A stretch of 64,000 nucleotides of DNA. Origin: Caballeronia jiangsuensis (GTDB lineage: Bacteria; Pseudomonadota; Gammaproteobacteria; Burkholderiales; Burkholderiaceae). The stretch is from NCBI GenBank assembly GCA_000648925.1, contig JFHF01000002.1, positions 186,001 through 250,000 on the forward strand, read 5' to 3'. This document shows, piece by piece, positions 26,805-35,580 of this stretch. Below the pieces are notes generated by a model. The model saw only the letters and a program-made list of their open reading frames with translations, ran no database searches and had not been told where the DNA came from. How positions within the stretch are numbered: position 1 is the first letter of the stretch; every line of letters starts with the position of its first letter. The position numbers were made by a program, and so were the translations under genes.

Positions 26805-27155
26805 TCAAGGCTGCCTTTCGAGCTTCACAATAGTCAGGTTCCCGTCAACGTTCTCGACGCGGACCTTGACCTTGTCACCCTCGTGAACCTGCTTGAGCAA
26901 CGCGGCATCCTTCGCCTTGAACGCCATCGTCATCGGCGGCATGCCTACATTCTCCAGCGCGGCATGCTTGAGCGTGACCATACCGGTCGCGGCGTCGACC
27001 TTTTTGACTTCCGCATCGGTGAGCGCGGTCTTCGACGAGGCCTTTGCCGCCGACGGCTTCGCGCTCATATTCATGCCGGCCATGTCACCGCCCGCAAAGG
27101 CGGGGGCTGCAAACACGATTGCACAAGCGGCAGATGCAACGATCAATTTCTTCAT
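26805..27155 (-). CDS. cusF: CusF-like periplasmic copper/silver chaperone, Trp replaced by Met
   Basis: This 116-aa secreted protein has a signal peptide (cut after AAPAFA, residue 21), a Met-rich linker (GGDMAGMNM) and an OB-fold CusF domain. The metal site aligns as His64, Met72, Met75 and Met77 against His36, Trp44, Met47 and Met49 of Escherichia coli CusF (mature numbering), so the Trp that caps Cu(I) is replaced by Met within GMPPMTM. It would carry Cu(I) or Ag(I) to the CusCBA pump. The start overlaps the cusA stop. The 88 bases between it and the convergent autotransporter show no clear terminator. Confidence 0.87.
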   Translation of the reverse strand: MKKLIVASAACAIVFAAPAFAGGDMAGMNMSAKPSAAKASSKTALTDAEVKKVDAATGMVTLKHAALENVGMPPMTMAFKAKDAALLKQVHEGDKVKVRVENVDGNLTIVKLERQP

Positions 27156-30100
27156 TGAATTTCTCCAGATTGGGTGGATGGCACTTGCGTGCCGGAAGGT
27201 ACTGCATGGTGAACTCGGGTCGCGCTGACCTGCCGTGCGCGACGGCGCTGTAGCAGAAGCCAGACTGCGGGAATCACGAACATCGAAAGAATTGGCGCCG
27301 TGACCATGCCACCGACCATCGGCGCGGCGATACGCTGCATGACCTCCGACCCGGCACCGTCGCCGACCATGATCGGAATGAGACCGGCCAGCACGACCGC
27401 AACGGTCATCGCTTTCGGCCTCACCCGCAACACGGCGCCTTCGCGAATCGCATCGAACAGTAGCGCCTCGGTCAGCGGTTCACCATCTTCGAGACGCCGG
27501 TTGAGCGCGCCTTTCAGGTACAACAACATCACGACGCCGAATTCCGCAGCCACACCCGCGAGCGCGATGAACCCGACCGCAGTGGCAACTGATACGGCAT
27601 GCCCAAGTATCCAGATGAACCAGAGCCCACCGATCAGCGCGAACGGTACCGTCGACATCAGCAGCAACGCGTCGGCCGTCGAATTAAAGGTGAGGAAAAG
27701 CAGCACGAAGATGACGACCAGCGTCACCGGTATGACGGTTTGGAGCCTGGCCGTCGCGCGCTCCAGGTACTCGAACTGCCCGGACCAGGCAATCGAATAG
27801 CCCGGAGGGAGGACGACCTTTTCTGCGACCGCCCGCTGCATCGCTTTCACCGCCGACTGCAGGTCCGTATTACGGATGTCGACGTAGACATAGCCCGAAA
27901 GACGCGCGTTCTCGCTGCGAATCATCGGTGGACCGTCGGCAATCGTGATGTGCGCAACGTCGCCAAGCTGAATTTGCGCACCACGGTCCGTGAGGACGGG
28001 CAGTTGTCGCAGCTTCTCGAGGGAGTCGCGAACTTCGCGTGGATAGCGGATGTTGATGGGGAAGCGTTCGCGACCGGCAATCATCTCGCCGACGTTCTCG
28101 CCACCCACCGCAGAGGACACGACTGCCTGGATATCCCCCACGCCGAGCCCGTAACGGGCGGCCGCCGACCGGTCGATATCGACATCGATGTACCGTCCAC
28201 CATTGAGACGTTCAGCGAGCGCTGAGCTCACGCCGGGCAGATCCTTCACCGCCGCTTCGACCTGTGTCGCAATCCGGTCGATTTGCGCGAGGTCCGCGCC
28301 GGAGATCTTGATCCCGACGGGCGTCTTGATGCCCGTCGACAGCATGTCGAGGCGATTACGGATAGGCGGCACCCACACGTTCGACAACCCCGGCACCTTG
28401 ACTGTCGCATCCAGTTCGTCGACCAGCTTCTCGGGTGTCATGCCTGGACGCCACTGGCTGCGCGACTTGAACTGGATCGTGGTCTCGAACATCTCGAGCG
28501 GTGCGGGGTCCGTGGCCGTGTCGGCGCGGCCCGACTTGCCGAACACGGTCGCCACCTCTGGAACCGTCTTGATGAGCCGGTCGGTCTGTTGCAAGAGTTC
28601 GGACGCTTTCTCGGCCGAGATGCCGGGAAGCGCCGTCGGCATGTACAGCAGGTCGCCTTCATCGAGCGGCGGCAGGAATTCTCCGCCGAGGCGCGAGATC
28701 GGAATGACCGTGACAGCCAGCGCCATCACGGCGAGCCCGATCACAAACCACGGGCGTCGAAGCGTCGCTTCGAGCAACGGCTTGTAGAGCCGGATCAGCA
28801 CGCGGTTGATGGGGTTGGCGTTCTCATGCGGAATGCGGCCTCGGATGAGATAACCCATCAGGACGGGCACGAGCGTGACCGACAATCCGGCTGCTGCCGC
28901 GATGGTGTAGGTCTTCGTGAATGCGAGCGGCGAAAACAGCTTGCCTTCCTGGCCCTCCAGCGAGAACACGGGGATAAATGACAGCGTAATGATGAGCAGG
29001 GAGAAGAAGAGGGCTGGTCCTACTTCCGCGGCGGACGTCGCAATGAGTTCCCAACGTTGCGCGGCGGAAATCCGCGTGCCGGGGAACTCGTGCTCGAACG
29101 CCTCAAGGTGCTTGTGTGCGTTCTCGATCATCACGATGGCTGCATCAACCATCGCGCCGATGGCGATCGCGATGCCGCCGAGCGACATCAGGTTTGCGTT
29201 GACGCCCTGATAGCGCATCACGATGAACGCTGCGAGGACGCCGAGCGGTAACGACAGAATCGCCACGAAAGCGCTGCGCAGATGGAACAGAAAGACTGCA
29301 CAGACAATCCCAACGACGATGAACTCCTCAAGTAGCTTGTTCTTGAGATTGTTCACCGCGCGCTCGATGAGCTGCGATCGATCGTAAGTCGTTACCACCT
29401 CGACGCCGGGTGGCAATGACCGTTTCAGATCGGCGAGCTTCGCTTTGACCGCGTCGATGGTCGTCAGCGCGTTCTTGCCCGATCGCATCACGATGACCCC
29501 GCCCGCGACCTCGCCCTGTCCGTTGAGCTCCGCGATCCCGCGGCGCATCTCGGGTCCGATCTGGATGCGCGCCACATCGCCGAGCAGCACTGGCGTGCCC
29601 GCATCATTCGTGCGCAGGACGATATTGCGGAAATCATCCAGCGAGCGAAGATAACCGTAAGAGCGGACCATATATTCGGACTCCGCCATCTCGACCACCG
29701 AACCGCCCGATTCCTGATTCGCCTTGCCCAGCGCATCGGCCACCATCGCCTGGGTGATGCCATATGCGCGCAGTTTGTCCGGGTCGAGGACAACCTGATA
29801 TTGGCGCACCATGCCGCCAATGCTGGCCACCTCCGACACATCGGGCACCGCCTTCAGTTCGAACTTCAGGAACCAGTCGTTCAGCGCGCGCAGTTGCCCC
29901 AGGTCGTGCTGCCCGGTTCTGTCGACGAGCGCGTACTCGTACACCCAGCCCACGCCGGTCGCATCCGGCCCGAGCGAGACCGTCGCGCCCGAGGGCAGGC
30001 GGCTTTGCACCTGATTCAGGTATTCGAGCACGCGCGAGCGTGCCCAGTACTGGTCGGTCTTATCGTCGAAGAGCACGTAGACGAACGCGTCGCCGAACGA

Positions 30101-30358
30101 CGAATAGCCGCGGATGGTTTTTGCGCCCGGCACACCAAGCAGCGTGGTGGTCAGCGGATAGGTCACCTGGTCCTCGATGACCTGCGGCGCTTTGCCCGGA
30201 TACGAGGCCTTGATGATGACCTGGGTGTCGGAGAGGTCGGGCAGCGCGTCGAGCGGTGTCTCCGCGACGGAGTAGACGCCCCACGCCGTGACCAGCACCG
30301 TGGCCAGCAACACGAGGAAGCGGTTGTGGATGGACCAGCGGATCAGACGTGCAATCAC
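27152..30358 (-). CDS. cusA: CusA-type heavy-metal RND efflux transporter
   Basis: This 1,068-aa inner-membrane RND pump is of the monovalent copper/silver type. It shows the usual start ([18 protein letters not shown]), the periplasmic porter domains, and the transmembrane proton-relay segment around [20 protein letters not shown], with the conserved acidic Asp and Glu. The [19 protein letters not shown] and [19 protein letters not shown] blocks, with pore-lining methionines, are characteristic of CusA/SilA rather than CzcA. It works as a trimer with CusB and CusC. The ATG at 30358 overlaps the cusB stop, and its stop overlaps the cusF start. Confidence 0.92.
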   Translation of the reverse strand: MIARLIRWSIHNRFLVLLATVLVTAWGVYSVAETPLDALPDLSDTQVIIKASYPGKAPQVIEDQVTYPLTTTLLGVPGAKTIRGYSSFGDAFVYVLFDDKTDQYWARSRVLEYLNQVQSRLPSGATVSLGPDATGVGWVYEYALVDRTGQHDLGQLRALNDWFLKFELKAVPDVSEVASIGGMVRQYQVVLDPDKLRAYGITQAMVADALGKANQESGGSVVEMAESEYMVRSYGYLRSLDDFRNIVLRTNDAGTPVLLGDVARIQIGPEMRRGIAELNGQGEVAGGVIVMRSGKNALTTIDAVKAKLADLKRSLPPGVEVVTTYDRSQLIERAVNNLKNKLLEEFIVVGIVCAVFLFHLRSAFVAILSLPLGVLAAFIVMRYQGVNANLMSLGGIAIAIGAMVDAAIVMIENAHKHLEAFEHEFPGTRISAAQRWELIATSAAEVGPALFFSLLIITLSFIPVFSLEGQEGKLFSPLAFTKTYTIAAAAGLSVTLVPVLMGYLIRGRIPHENANPINRVLIRLYKPLLEATLRRPWFVIGLAVMALAVTVIPISRLGGEFLPPLDEGDLLYMPTALPGISAEKASELLQQTDRLIKTVPEVATVFGKSGRADTATDPAPLEMFETTIQFKSRSQWRPGMTPEKLVDELDATVKVPGLSNVWVPPIRNRLDMLSTGIKTPVGIKISGADLAQIDRIATQVEAAVKDLPGVSSALAERLNGGRYIDVDIDRSAAARYGLGVGDIQAVVSSAVGGENVGEMIAGRERFPINIRYPREVRDSLEKLRQLPVLTDRGAQIQLGDVAHITIADGPPMIRSENARLSGYVYVDIRNTDLQSAVKAMQRAVAEKVVLPPGYSIAWSGQFEYLERATARLQTVIPVTLVVIFVLLFLTFNSTADALLLMSTVPFALIGGLWFIWILGHAVSVATAVGFIALAGVAAEFGVVMLLYLKGALNRRLEDGEPLTEALLFDAIREGAVLRVRPKAMTVAVVLAGLIPIMVGDGAGSEVMQRIAAPMVGGMVTAPILSMFVIPAVWLLLQRRRARQVSATRVHHAVPSGTQVPSTQSGEIQ

Positions 30359-31884
30359 TTGGCGCCTCCGACCGGTTCGACCTTCGTCAGTTGGTAGCCA
30401 TCGCCGGACTGCCGGAAATCGAAATGCATGGTCTCTCCCGGTTTCACATCCGGAAACGCATCGGGTGCTGGCTTGCTGAAAGACATCGTCATTGCAGGCC
30501 AGTTCAGGGCCGGTACGGGCTGGTGCGAAAAGGTGATGTCGCTGGCCGTCACTTTCTCGACCTTGCCGGTGGTCTCGTACGTCCGAGTCGTGGCGGGGAC
30601 CGGGACTGGAGCCGAACTAGTCGCGGGTGCGGCGCGACCTTCGAGCCTCGGCAGAACCGACTTGAGGCTGGCCTCGGAATCGATAAGGAATTGGCCGGAA
30701 GCGACGACAGTCTCGCCGTCGTTCAGACCGCTGAGTACCTCGGTCTCGTTGCCGACATCGTGGCCCAGGGTGACGTGCACAGGCTGCAGCCGTCCGTCGC
30801 CATTCTTCACGATGACGACCGAGCGTTTGCCGGTCGTGATGACGGCTTCTGAAGGCACCAGCAGCCGCGGCACCGCCTTCTGGCCAGCGACGCGCACACG
30901 CATCAGCATGCCCGGCGTCAGCTTGAGCGCCGAGTTGTCGAGTTCGAGGCGCGCCTGAAGCGTCCGGCTCGTCGTGCTGATGCCAGGCAGGATTTCCCGA
31001 ATCTGACCTTTGAAGTGCTCGGACGGGTCGCCGCTGAATATCGCATCGACGGTCATCCCGGGTTGCACGCTTAAGGCAAGCGTCTCCGGGATCTCGACGA
31101 CCAGCCACAACTTCGAGAGCCCCGCGATTTTGGCGAGCGTCTGCCCCGGCGTGACCATCGCGCCATCCCTGACGTTCAGTTCGCTCACGACGCCGGTTTC
31201 AGGCGACGACAGGACGACATGGGTCTGCGCCTTGCCGGTCCTGTCGAGCGCCGCGATGACGCCGTCCGGTATCGACAGCGCCCGCATGCGCGCACGTGAC
31301 GCTTCCAGCATGCTGCTGTCCAATCCGCTGCGCCTGAGTGCGAGATATTCCTCCTGCGGCGCGAGCCAGTCGGGAACGAACAGCGACGCAATCGGTGCGC
31401 CCTTTTTGATCTGCTGCATCGGCGCGCTGGCGTAAAGGTGGTCGATGTACCCAGTGACGCGTGATTGCACGACGTCGGACCGTGATTCGTCGAACTGCGT
31501 GGTGCCGACGGCATCGAAACCTTCCGGCGTTTCCTGCCGGCGCACCGTCGCGTAGCGGATGCCGAGATTCTGCTGAAGGCCGGGATCGATCCTGATGCCT
31601 GTGGCGCCGCCGCCTTCGTCCGCATAGACGGGCTCTAGCTGCATGTTCATGAAAGGCGACTTGCCCGGCTTGTCGAAGTGCTGGTTGGGCACCATCGGGT
31701 CGTGCCAGTACAGCACCTTGCGCCCCGTCTTTGGATCAGTTTCGTCGCCCGGAGCGGAAGCCGCCATGGTGGCGGGCGTATTCGTCGCCGCCGTACGATG
31801 CATCCCGACGATATAGCCGGCACCAAGCAGCGCCGCTGCGGCAAACATCATCAGGGCCGCGCGTGCCAGTTGTTTCGTTTGCAT
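30355..31884 (-). CDS. cusB: CusB-type periplasmic adaptor with fused C-terminal CusF domain
   Basis: This 509-aa adaptor has an N-terminal anchor/signal, the metal-binding segment [20 protein letters not shown] with Met-rich FMNMQLEP, lipoyl, hairpin and barrel domains, and a C-terminal extension. The extension (about residues 435-509) is itself a CusF-like domain with His454, Trp462, Met465 and Met467 in [17 protein letters not shown] 31884 has a good GAAGAGGAACAGC site; a GTG at 31899 overlaps cusC and is less likely. The fused chaperone module retains the classical Trp, unlike the separate CusF of this operon. Confidence 0.9.
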   Translation of the reverse strand: MQTKQLARAALMMFAAAALLGAGYIVGMHRTAATNTPATMAASAPGDETDPKTGRKVLYWHDPMVPNQHFDKPGKSPFMNMQLEPVYADEGGGATGIRIDPGLQQNLGIRYATVRRQETPEGFDAVGTTQFDESRSDVVQSRVTGYIDHLYASAPMQQIKKGAPIASLFVPDWLAPQEEYLALRRSGLDSSMLEASRARMRALSIPDGVIAALDRTGKAQTHVVLSSPETGVVSELNVRDGAMVTPGQTLAKIAGLSKLWLVVEIPETLALSVQPGMTVDAIFSGDPSEHFKGQIREILPGISTTSRTLQARLELDNSALKLTPGMLMRVRVAGQKAVPRLLVPSEAVITTGKRSVVIVKNGDGRLQPVHVTLGHDVGNETEVLSGLNDGETVVASGQFLIDSEASLKSVLPRLEGRAAPATSSAPVPVPATTRTYETTGKVEKVTASDITFSHQPVPALNWPAMTMSFSKPAPDAFPDVKPGETMHFDFRQSGDGYQLTKVEPVGGAK

Positions 31885-31895
31885 GCTGTTCCTCT

Positions 31896-33185
31896 TCACT
31901 GGCTAGCGGACATCGAAGCCGATACCGAGGCGGGCACGACCTGGTATTCGAGCTGCGCCCAGGTCTGCGACACGTCGCGCTGCAGGTCGAGCACCTGAAG
32001 TTCGGCGTCGAGTTGCGCACGTCTGGCAGCAAAGGTGTCGGCGAGCGAGCCCGTGCCTGCCCTGTACGCACCTGCCGCGAGCTGAACACGCTGGTCGGCT
32101 GCCGGGAGCAGGGACCTGGAGAGATTGGCGATGCGTTCGCGCCCGCTCGCGAGAGTGGCGGACTGCGCGCGGATGTCCGCTTCCACCTGACGCTGCGCGT
32201 CCTCGTACATCAGCCGCGCCCGGGTCGCCAGTTCCGCTTTCTCGCCAACATCCCGGTCCTGGCGGTCCTTGCGATTGATCGGAAGTGGAATGCTGACGCC
32301 AATCGACGCCATGTTCGAGTACGCCCCGCCGCGTTGCTGGTAGGCGACTTCCCAGGACCAGTTCGGAGTGCGATTACTGTTCGCGACGGAGATGTCGGCA
32401 TCGGCGACGGCAATGTCCCGCGATGCGGCGACGAGCACGGGCTGAACCTCGCGCAACTCTTCAGGCGGCAGAATCGTCACATACGACAGCGGGGCGGGCG
32501 GCTTTCCGCTTACGTCCAAAACCGGTGTGGCGGTCCAGCGCGACAATCCGATAAGCGCGATTTGCAAGCTCTGTCGGGCTCTGAGCAATTGGTCCTGCGT
32601 TTGCGCAAGCATCGCCCTGGCTTGAATGACATCGGCCGCAGTCGATTTTCCAGCGCGATAGGTGGCTTTGATCGCCTCGAGCTCATGGTTCATGTGCTCG
32701 GCGAGTTCCTGCTGCAACACGACGGCTTTCTTGGCATAAGTCGCGTTGAGCCAGGCTGTTGCAGTCTGTTGGCGAGTGTTCGCGAGTTGTCCGAGATAGC
32801 CTGCCCGCTCGCGCTCGACCACATCGTCCGCCAATGCGGAGCGCAGTCGACGCTTCTCACTCGACACCCACTCCTGCTCGATGCCGATGCGGCGCATCGT
32901 CATGAAATCCTGGCCAATCGTGAACTTCTGCTGGCCGGTTACGGGCAGATTATCGATCCCCGCCTTGAGCATCGGGTCGGGCAACTGACCTGCTCGCACG
33001 GCCGCTTCCGAGCTGGCTCGTACCGAGGCCTGCGCCGCGCCCATCACGGCAGAGTGGTCGGTCGCGGCTTGCAGTGCCGCCTCAAGCGTGAAGGATGTTT
33101 CCTGAGCGTGCGCGGCCATGCTTGCGAGCAGGAGCGACGCAAAAAGCGCACGCCGGTATAACGGCGTGCCAATCATTGAAGGCAT
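31896..33185 (-). CDS. cusC: Outer-membrane efflux channel of the Cus system (CusC-like)
   Basis: This 429-aa TolC-family protein has a Sec signal (MPSMIGTPLYRRALFASLLL, cut after MAAHA) and two helical efflux repeats. Motifs include LPDPMLKAGIDNLP, ALADDVVERERAGYL, TYRAGKSTAADVIQARAML and AYRAGTGSLADTFAARRAQL. No lipobox is present, in contrast to classical lipidated CusC, so it resembles the short CzcC/SilC-like channels in Burkholderiales cus clusters. It is separated from cusB by 11 bases and from the upstream Cys/Met-rich gene by 92 bases holding three hairpins. Confidence 0.85.
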   Translation of the reverse strand: MPSMIGTPLYRRALFASLLLASMAAHAQETSFTLEAALQAATDHSAVMGAAQASVRASSEAAVRAGQLPDPMLKAGIDNLPVTGQQKFTIGQDFMTMRRIGIEQEWVSSEKRRLRSALADDVVERERAGYLGQLANTRQQTATAWLNATYAKKAVVLQQELAEHMNHELEAIKATYRAGKSTAADVIQARAMLAQTQDQLLRARQSLQIALIGLSRWTATPVLDVSGKPPAPLSYVTILPPEELREVQPVLVAASRDIAVADADISVANSNRTPNWSWEVAYQQRGGAYSNMASIGVSIPLPINRKDRQDRDVGEKAELATRARLMYEDAQRQVEADIRAQSATLASGRERIANLSRSLLPAADQRVQLAAGAYRAGTGSLADTFAARRAQLDAELQVLDLQRDVSQTWAQLEYQVVPASVSASMSASQ

Positions 33186-33203
33186 GTTCTAACCCCAACG
33201 GCG

Positions 33204-33261
33204 GAGTTCCATAGGAACTCCACGTCCTGGACGCAGGACGACCTCGCCGCACATGCGGCGA
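33204..33261 (-). promoter_or_regulatory. Three consecutive perfect hairpins in the intercistronic gap
   Basis: Within 58 bases lie GAGTTCC-ATA-GGAACTC (33204-33220), GTCCTG-GACG-CAGGAC (33224-33239) and TCGCCGC-ACAT-GCGGCGA (33244-33261), all perfect stems. They fill nearly the whole gap between the Cys/Met-rich gene and cusC. They could stabilise the cusCBAF message after processing, attenuate it, or act as protein-binding sites. None has a T-run. Confidence 0.6.
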
Positions 33262-33277
33262 ACCTGTCAGCGAGGGA

Positions 33278-33640
33278 TTAGACGGTGCGCGGAGGTCGCC
33301 AGAGACCGGCCGGTTCACGGACGGTGAGCGACTGCGCGTAGTGAAAGACGACGGAGGTGGAGAACCCGGCGGGACGCGTGATCTCGATGCGCGACACCGG
33401 GTGATAGAGGCTACCGAGCTGACATTGCGCGGTTACCTTGCAAAACGAGCCTTTGGCTTTTTCGGGCTGAGACGATTTCATTGTCTCGCAGTCGGGCATC
33501 TCCGACGACATTGCGCTGCCTTCGTCGGAACCCATGCTCATTTGCATCGGACATTCTCCGGTCAGGCCGCTAGCCGCCAGCCCACTGATGGGCAGCATGG
33601 CGCAAAGCAGCAGAAGGAGTAGTGTCCGGAGAAATTTCAT
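33278..33640 (-). CDS. Secreted Cys/Met-rich protein at the head of the cus operon
   Basis: This 120-aa protein has a clear Sec signal (MKFLRTLLLLLLCAMLPI, cut near GLAA). The mature part starts with a Met/Cys cluster (GECPMQMSMG, then MSSEMPDCETM), continues with FCKVTAQC and ends in VREPAGLWRPPRTV. Cys and Met spacing and position suggest a copper- or silver-binding periplasmic protein; it resembles short metal-operon proteins such as the CopL/DUF2946 group, but I cannot place it firmly. Start 33640 follows a TATAAT box at 33648-33653 with no good ribosome site, so the message may be nearly leaderless. The upstream flank is transposase debris. Confidence 0.7.
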   Translation of the reverse strand: MKFLRTLLLLLLCAMLPISGLAASGLTGECPMQMSMGSDEGSAMSSEMPDCETMKSSQPEKAKGSFCKVTAQCQLGSLYHPVSRIEITRPAGFSTSVVFHYAQSLTVREPAGLWRPPRTV

Positions 33641-33649
33641 GGCGGGGAT

Positions 33650-33894
33650 TATAGCGGACCTTCTCAAAGCGGCCATTGAAGGTGGCAATGACGTAGGGCG
33701 CGTAAGGGTTGGTGGCCTTCTTGGTGTTAGTGCTGTGCAGGCGCGGTCTCTTCACCAGCCGATCCTGCAAGGTCGAATCGGCGCGCTCGATGCGTTCCTT
33801 CGCCTGGATGCTGTTGGCGTCCGGCGACGGCCTGAATCACTCTGAGTCGGTCCAGTTCGTGCATGGTCATGGTGATGGTCCCGGTCATGTTCAT
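33650..33894 (-). pseudogene. Internally deleted ISNCY-type transposase remnant
   Basis: The minus strand first reads MNMTGTITMTMHELDRLRV, matching the N-terminus of the two intact transposases to the right. It then jumps, with a frame change, to ANSIQAKERIERADSTLQDR and NPYAPYVIATFNGRFEKV, matching a region more than 200 residues further into those proteins. The C-terminal third is missing. It is therefore a third, older copy with an internal deletion and a truncation that ends against the cus operon. Its upstream terminus is still visible as AACACGACATT at 33940-33950. Confidence 0.8.
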
Positions 33895-33950
33895 CGCCAG
33901 CGCTCCTTAAACGCTTGCCTGGCAACGAACCTACGTCAAAACACGACATT

Positions 33951-33987
33951 ACTAAAAACCTCTGACGTTCAATGTCACGGCCAGATT
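33951..33987. repeat. 37-base spacer between transposon termini, copy 1
   Basis: Between the outer CGACATT of the remnant and the outer GAAATGTCG of the next element lie exactly 37 bases, opening ACTAAAAACCTCTGACG. The same length and a similar sequence recur at 35544-35580. This may be a retained long target duplication or a preferred target. Confidence 0.6.
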
Positions 33988-35543
33988 GAAATGTCGGGGT
34001 TTGAACTTTTTAGAAATGTCGGGTTTTGAGTCATTAAATCTCTCTTTAAAAGCTCATTTCTCCACCGCGGCTGCCCGCAGTTCGGCGCTTCTCAGCATCA
34101 TCGCGTTCAGGTCGACCGGCTTCAGTTCGCGTTGCTTGCGTGTGTTGTTAGCCCGCATCTTCGGCCTGACCGGTTCGCCCTGATTGGTTCTTGATGGTGC
34201 ATCCGAGGCGCGCCGGTTGTCGCGCTCCATCTGCACCTGACGCGATAACGCCAGCACGTGCTCCAAGCGTTTGTTATCTACTTCGGCACCCTGGTCCGCC
34301 ACGGATAACCTATCGTACTGGCGATAGGGCAGCGCGTCTCCATCCGCTCGAATTTCGATGCGCCCGTCCGGGTATTCGTACACGTCGATATAGCGATGGG
34401 CGAGGGCGCGTGTCTGCGGCGTGTCGTCCAGCATGTAGATCACCCGGTCGTATTGCAACGTCAAACTATTCGACACGCAACGCAACACACGATGCGTCAG
34501 AATTAGGTCGAGGTTCTCATTCTCGCGCAGCACGCGATGGGCATCGAAGCCACTGCGTGGCACCTTCCCAAAACGACCATTGAAATCAGCGATGAAGTGG
34601 GGCGCATAAGCATTCGCCGCCTCCCAGGTGTCGATCTTGCGCAGGCGCAATTCCTTGACGAGCCGATCCTGCAAAGTCAGATTGGCCCGTTCCACGCGCC
34701 CCTTCGCGTGACTGCTGTTGGCGCATAGCGTATCCACGTTGAGCTCGTACAAGGCCCGTCCGTATTGGATGACGCCCTTGCCGGGCGTACTCGAATGACT
34801 GTTGCACGAGAACACGCTGGCCTTATCGCTATAGAGTGCAACCGGCTTGCCGTACACCTCGATGTATTTGCGCGTCGCCTCGAAATAGCTGAAGGTCGAC
34901 TCGGTCGCGGTGAAGTGCAGGGTCATCAGCCGGCTCGTGGCATCGTCGATAAACACCAGTAACGTGCACGCCGGTGCGCGTTCCTCGAACCATCTGTGAT
35001 CGCTGCCATCGATCTGAATCAGTTCGCCCAGGCACGAGCGCCGGTTCCTCGGCTGGTGAATCTTGGGTGGGCGCTGCGTGCGGGGAATCCACAGGCCGGC
35101 TGCGGTCATCAGGTGGCGCACGGTTTCCTTGGATAAGGTTAAGCCGTGACATTCACGCAGCTTCTCGCAGGCCAGCGTCGGGCCGAAATCGGCGTAGCGA
35201 TCCCGGATCAGCGTCAGCGCACGACCAGCGATCGCTTCATCGAGTTTCCGGTTGCCCGGACAACCACGCGAAGAGTGGCCGACGCCGGCTGCACCGGATT
35301 GTTTGTATCGGGCCACCAGCCGTTCGACCTGACGTACCGTCAGTTGCAAACGCTGTGCAGCGAGCCCCGGTTTGAGCATCCGGTCCACCACGGCCTGAAC
35401 CACTTTGAGACGGTCGAGTTCGCGCATGGTCAAGGTCACCCGTTCGGTTGGCTTCATGGCGAACTCCCGGCGTCGGATCGGAAGCGCCCAGCATGGCACC
35501 AGGAGCAAAACACGACATTTCTATCTTGCTAGAACACGACATT
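33988..35543 (-). mobile_element. ISNCY-type insertion sequence, element A
   Basis: This element of about 1.56 kb carries one transposase gene. Each end has two copies of an AAC(A/C)CGACATT motif: at the right, CAAAACACGACATTT and GAACACGACATT (35516-35543); at the left, in inverted form, GAAATGTCGGGG and AGAAATGTCGGG (33988-34022). These act as compound terminal inverted repeats. The exact outer base is inferred by comparison of the tandem elements and is uncertain by several bases. Confidence 0.7.
34054..35457 (-). CDS. ISNCY-type DDE transposase, element A
   Basis: This 467-aa transposase has an N-terminal helix-turn-helix (MRELDRLKVVQAVVDRML, then RLQLTVRQVERLVARYKQ) and a C-terminal integrase catalytic core. 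The DDE residues are suggested by ELIQIDGSDHRWFEE, LLVFIDDATSRLM and AKGRVERANLTLQDRLVKE. The arrangement matches the ISNCY/IS1202 group common in Burkholderia. ATG 35457 has a GGGAG ribosome site; an upstream in-frame extension to 35508 is unlikely. The gene appears intact and is about two-thirds identical, by eye, to the element B transposase. Confidence 0.87.
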   Translation of the reverse strand: MKPTERVTLTMRELDRLKVVQAVVDRMLKPGLAAQRLQLTVRQVERLVARYKQSGAAGVGHSSRGCPGNRKLDEAIAGRALTLIRDRYADFGPTLACEKLRECHGLTLSKETVRHLMTAAGLWIPRTQRPPKIHQPRNRRSCLGELIQIDGSDHRWFEERAPACTLLVFIDDATSRLMTLHFTATESTFSYFEATRKYIEVYGKPVALYSDKASVFSCNSHSSTPGKGVIQYGRALYELNVDTLCANSSHAKGRVERANLTLQDRLVKELRLRKIDTWEAANAYAPHFIADFNGRFGKVPRSGFDAHRVLRENENLDLILTHRVLRCVSNSLTLQYDRVIYMLDDTPQTRALAHRYIDVYEYPDGRIEIRADGDALPYRQYDRLSVADQGAEVDNKRLEHVLALSRQVQMERDNRRASDAPSRTNQGEPVRPKMRANNTRKQRELKPVDLNAMMLRSAELRAAAVEK

Positions 35544-35580
35544 ACTAAAAAGCTCTGACACTCAATGTCAAAGCAAAATT
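35544..35580. repeat. 37-base spacer between transposon termini, copy 2
   Basis: This spacer opens ACTAAAAAGCTCTGACA and has the same length as the one at 33951-33987, with roughly three-quarters of positions shared, including CTCTGAC and TCAATGTCA. After element B the flank starting at 37222 also contains GCTCCTACACTCAA, a partial match. Confidence 0.6.

Noticed and set aside
27599..28981. Plus-strand frames opposite cusA
   Set aside because: No ribosome sites or domains; the cusA frame is complete and conserved.
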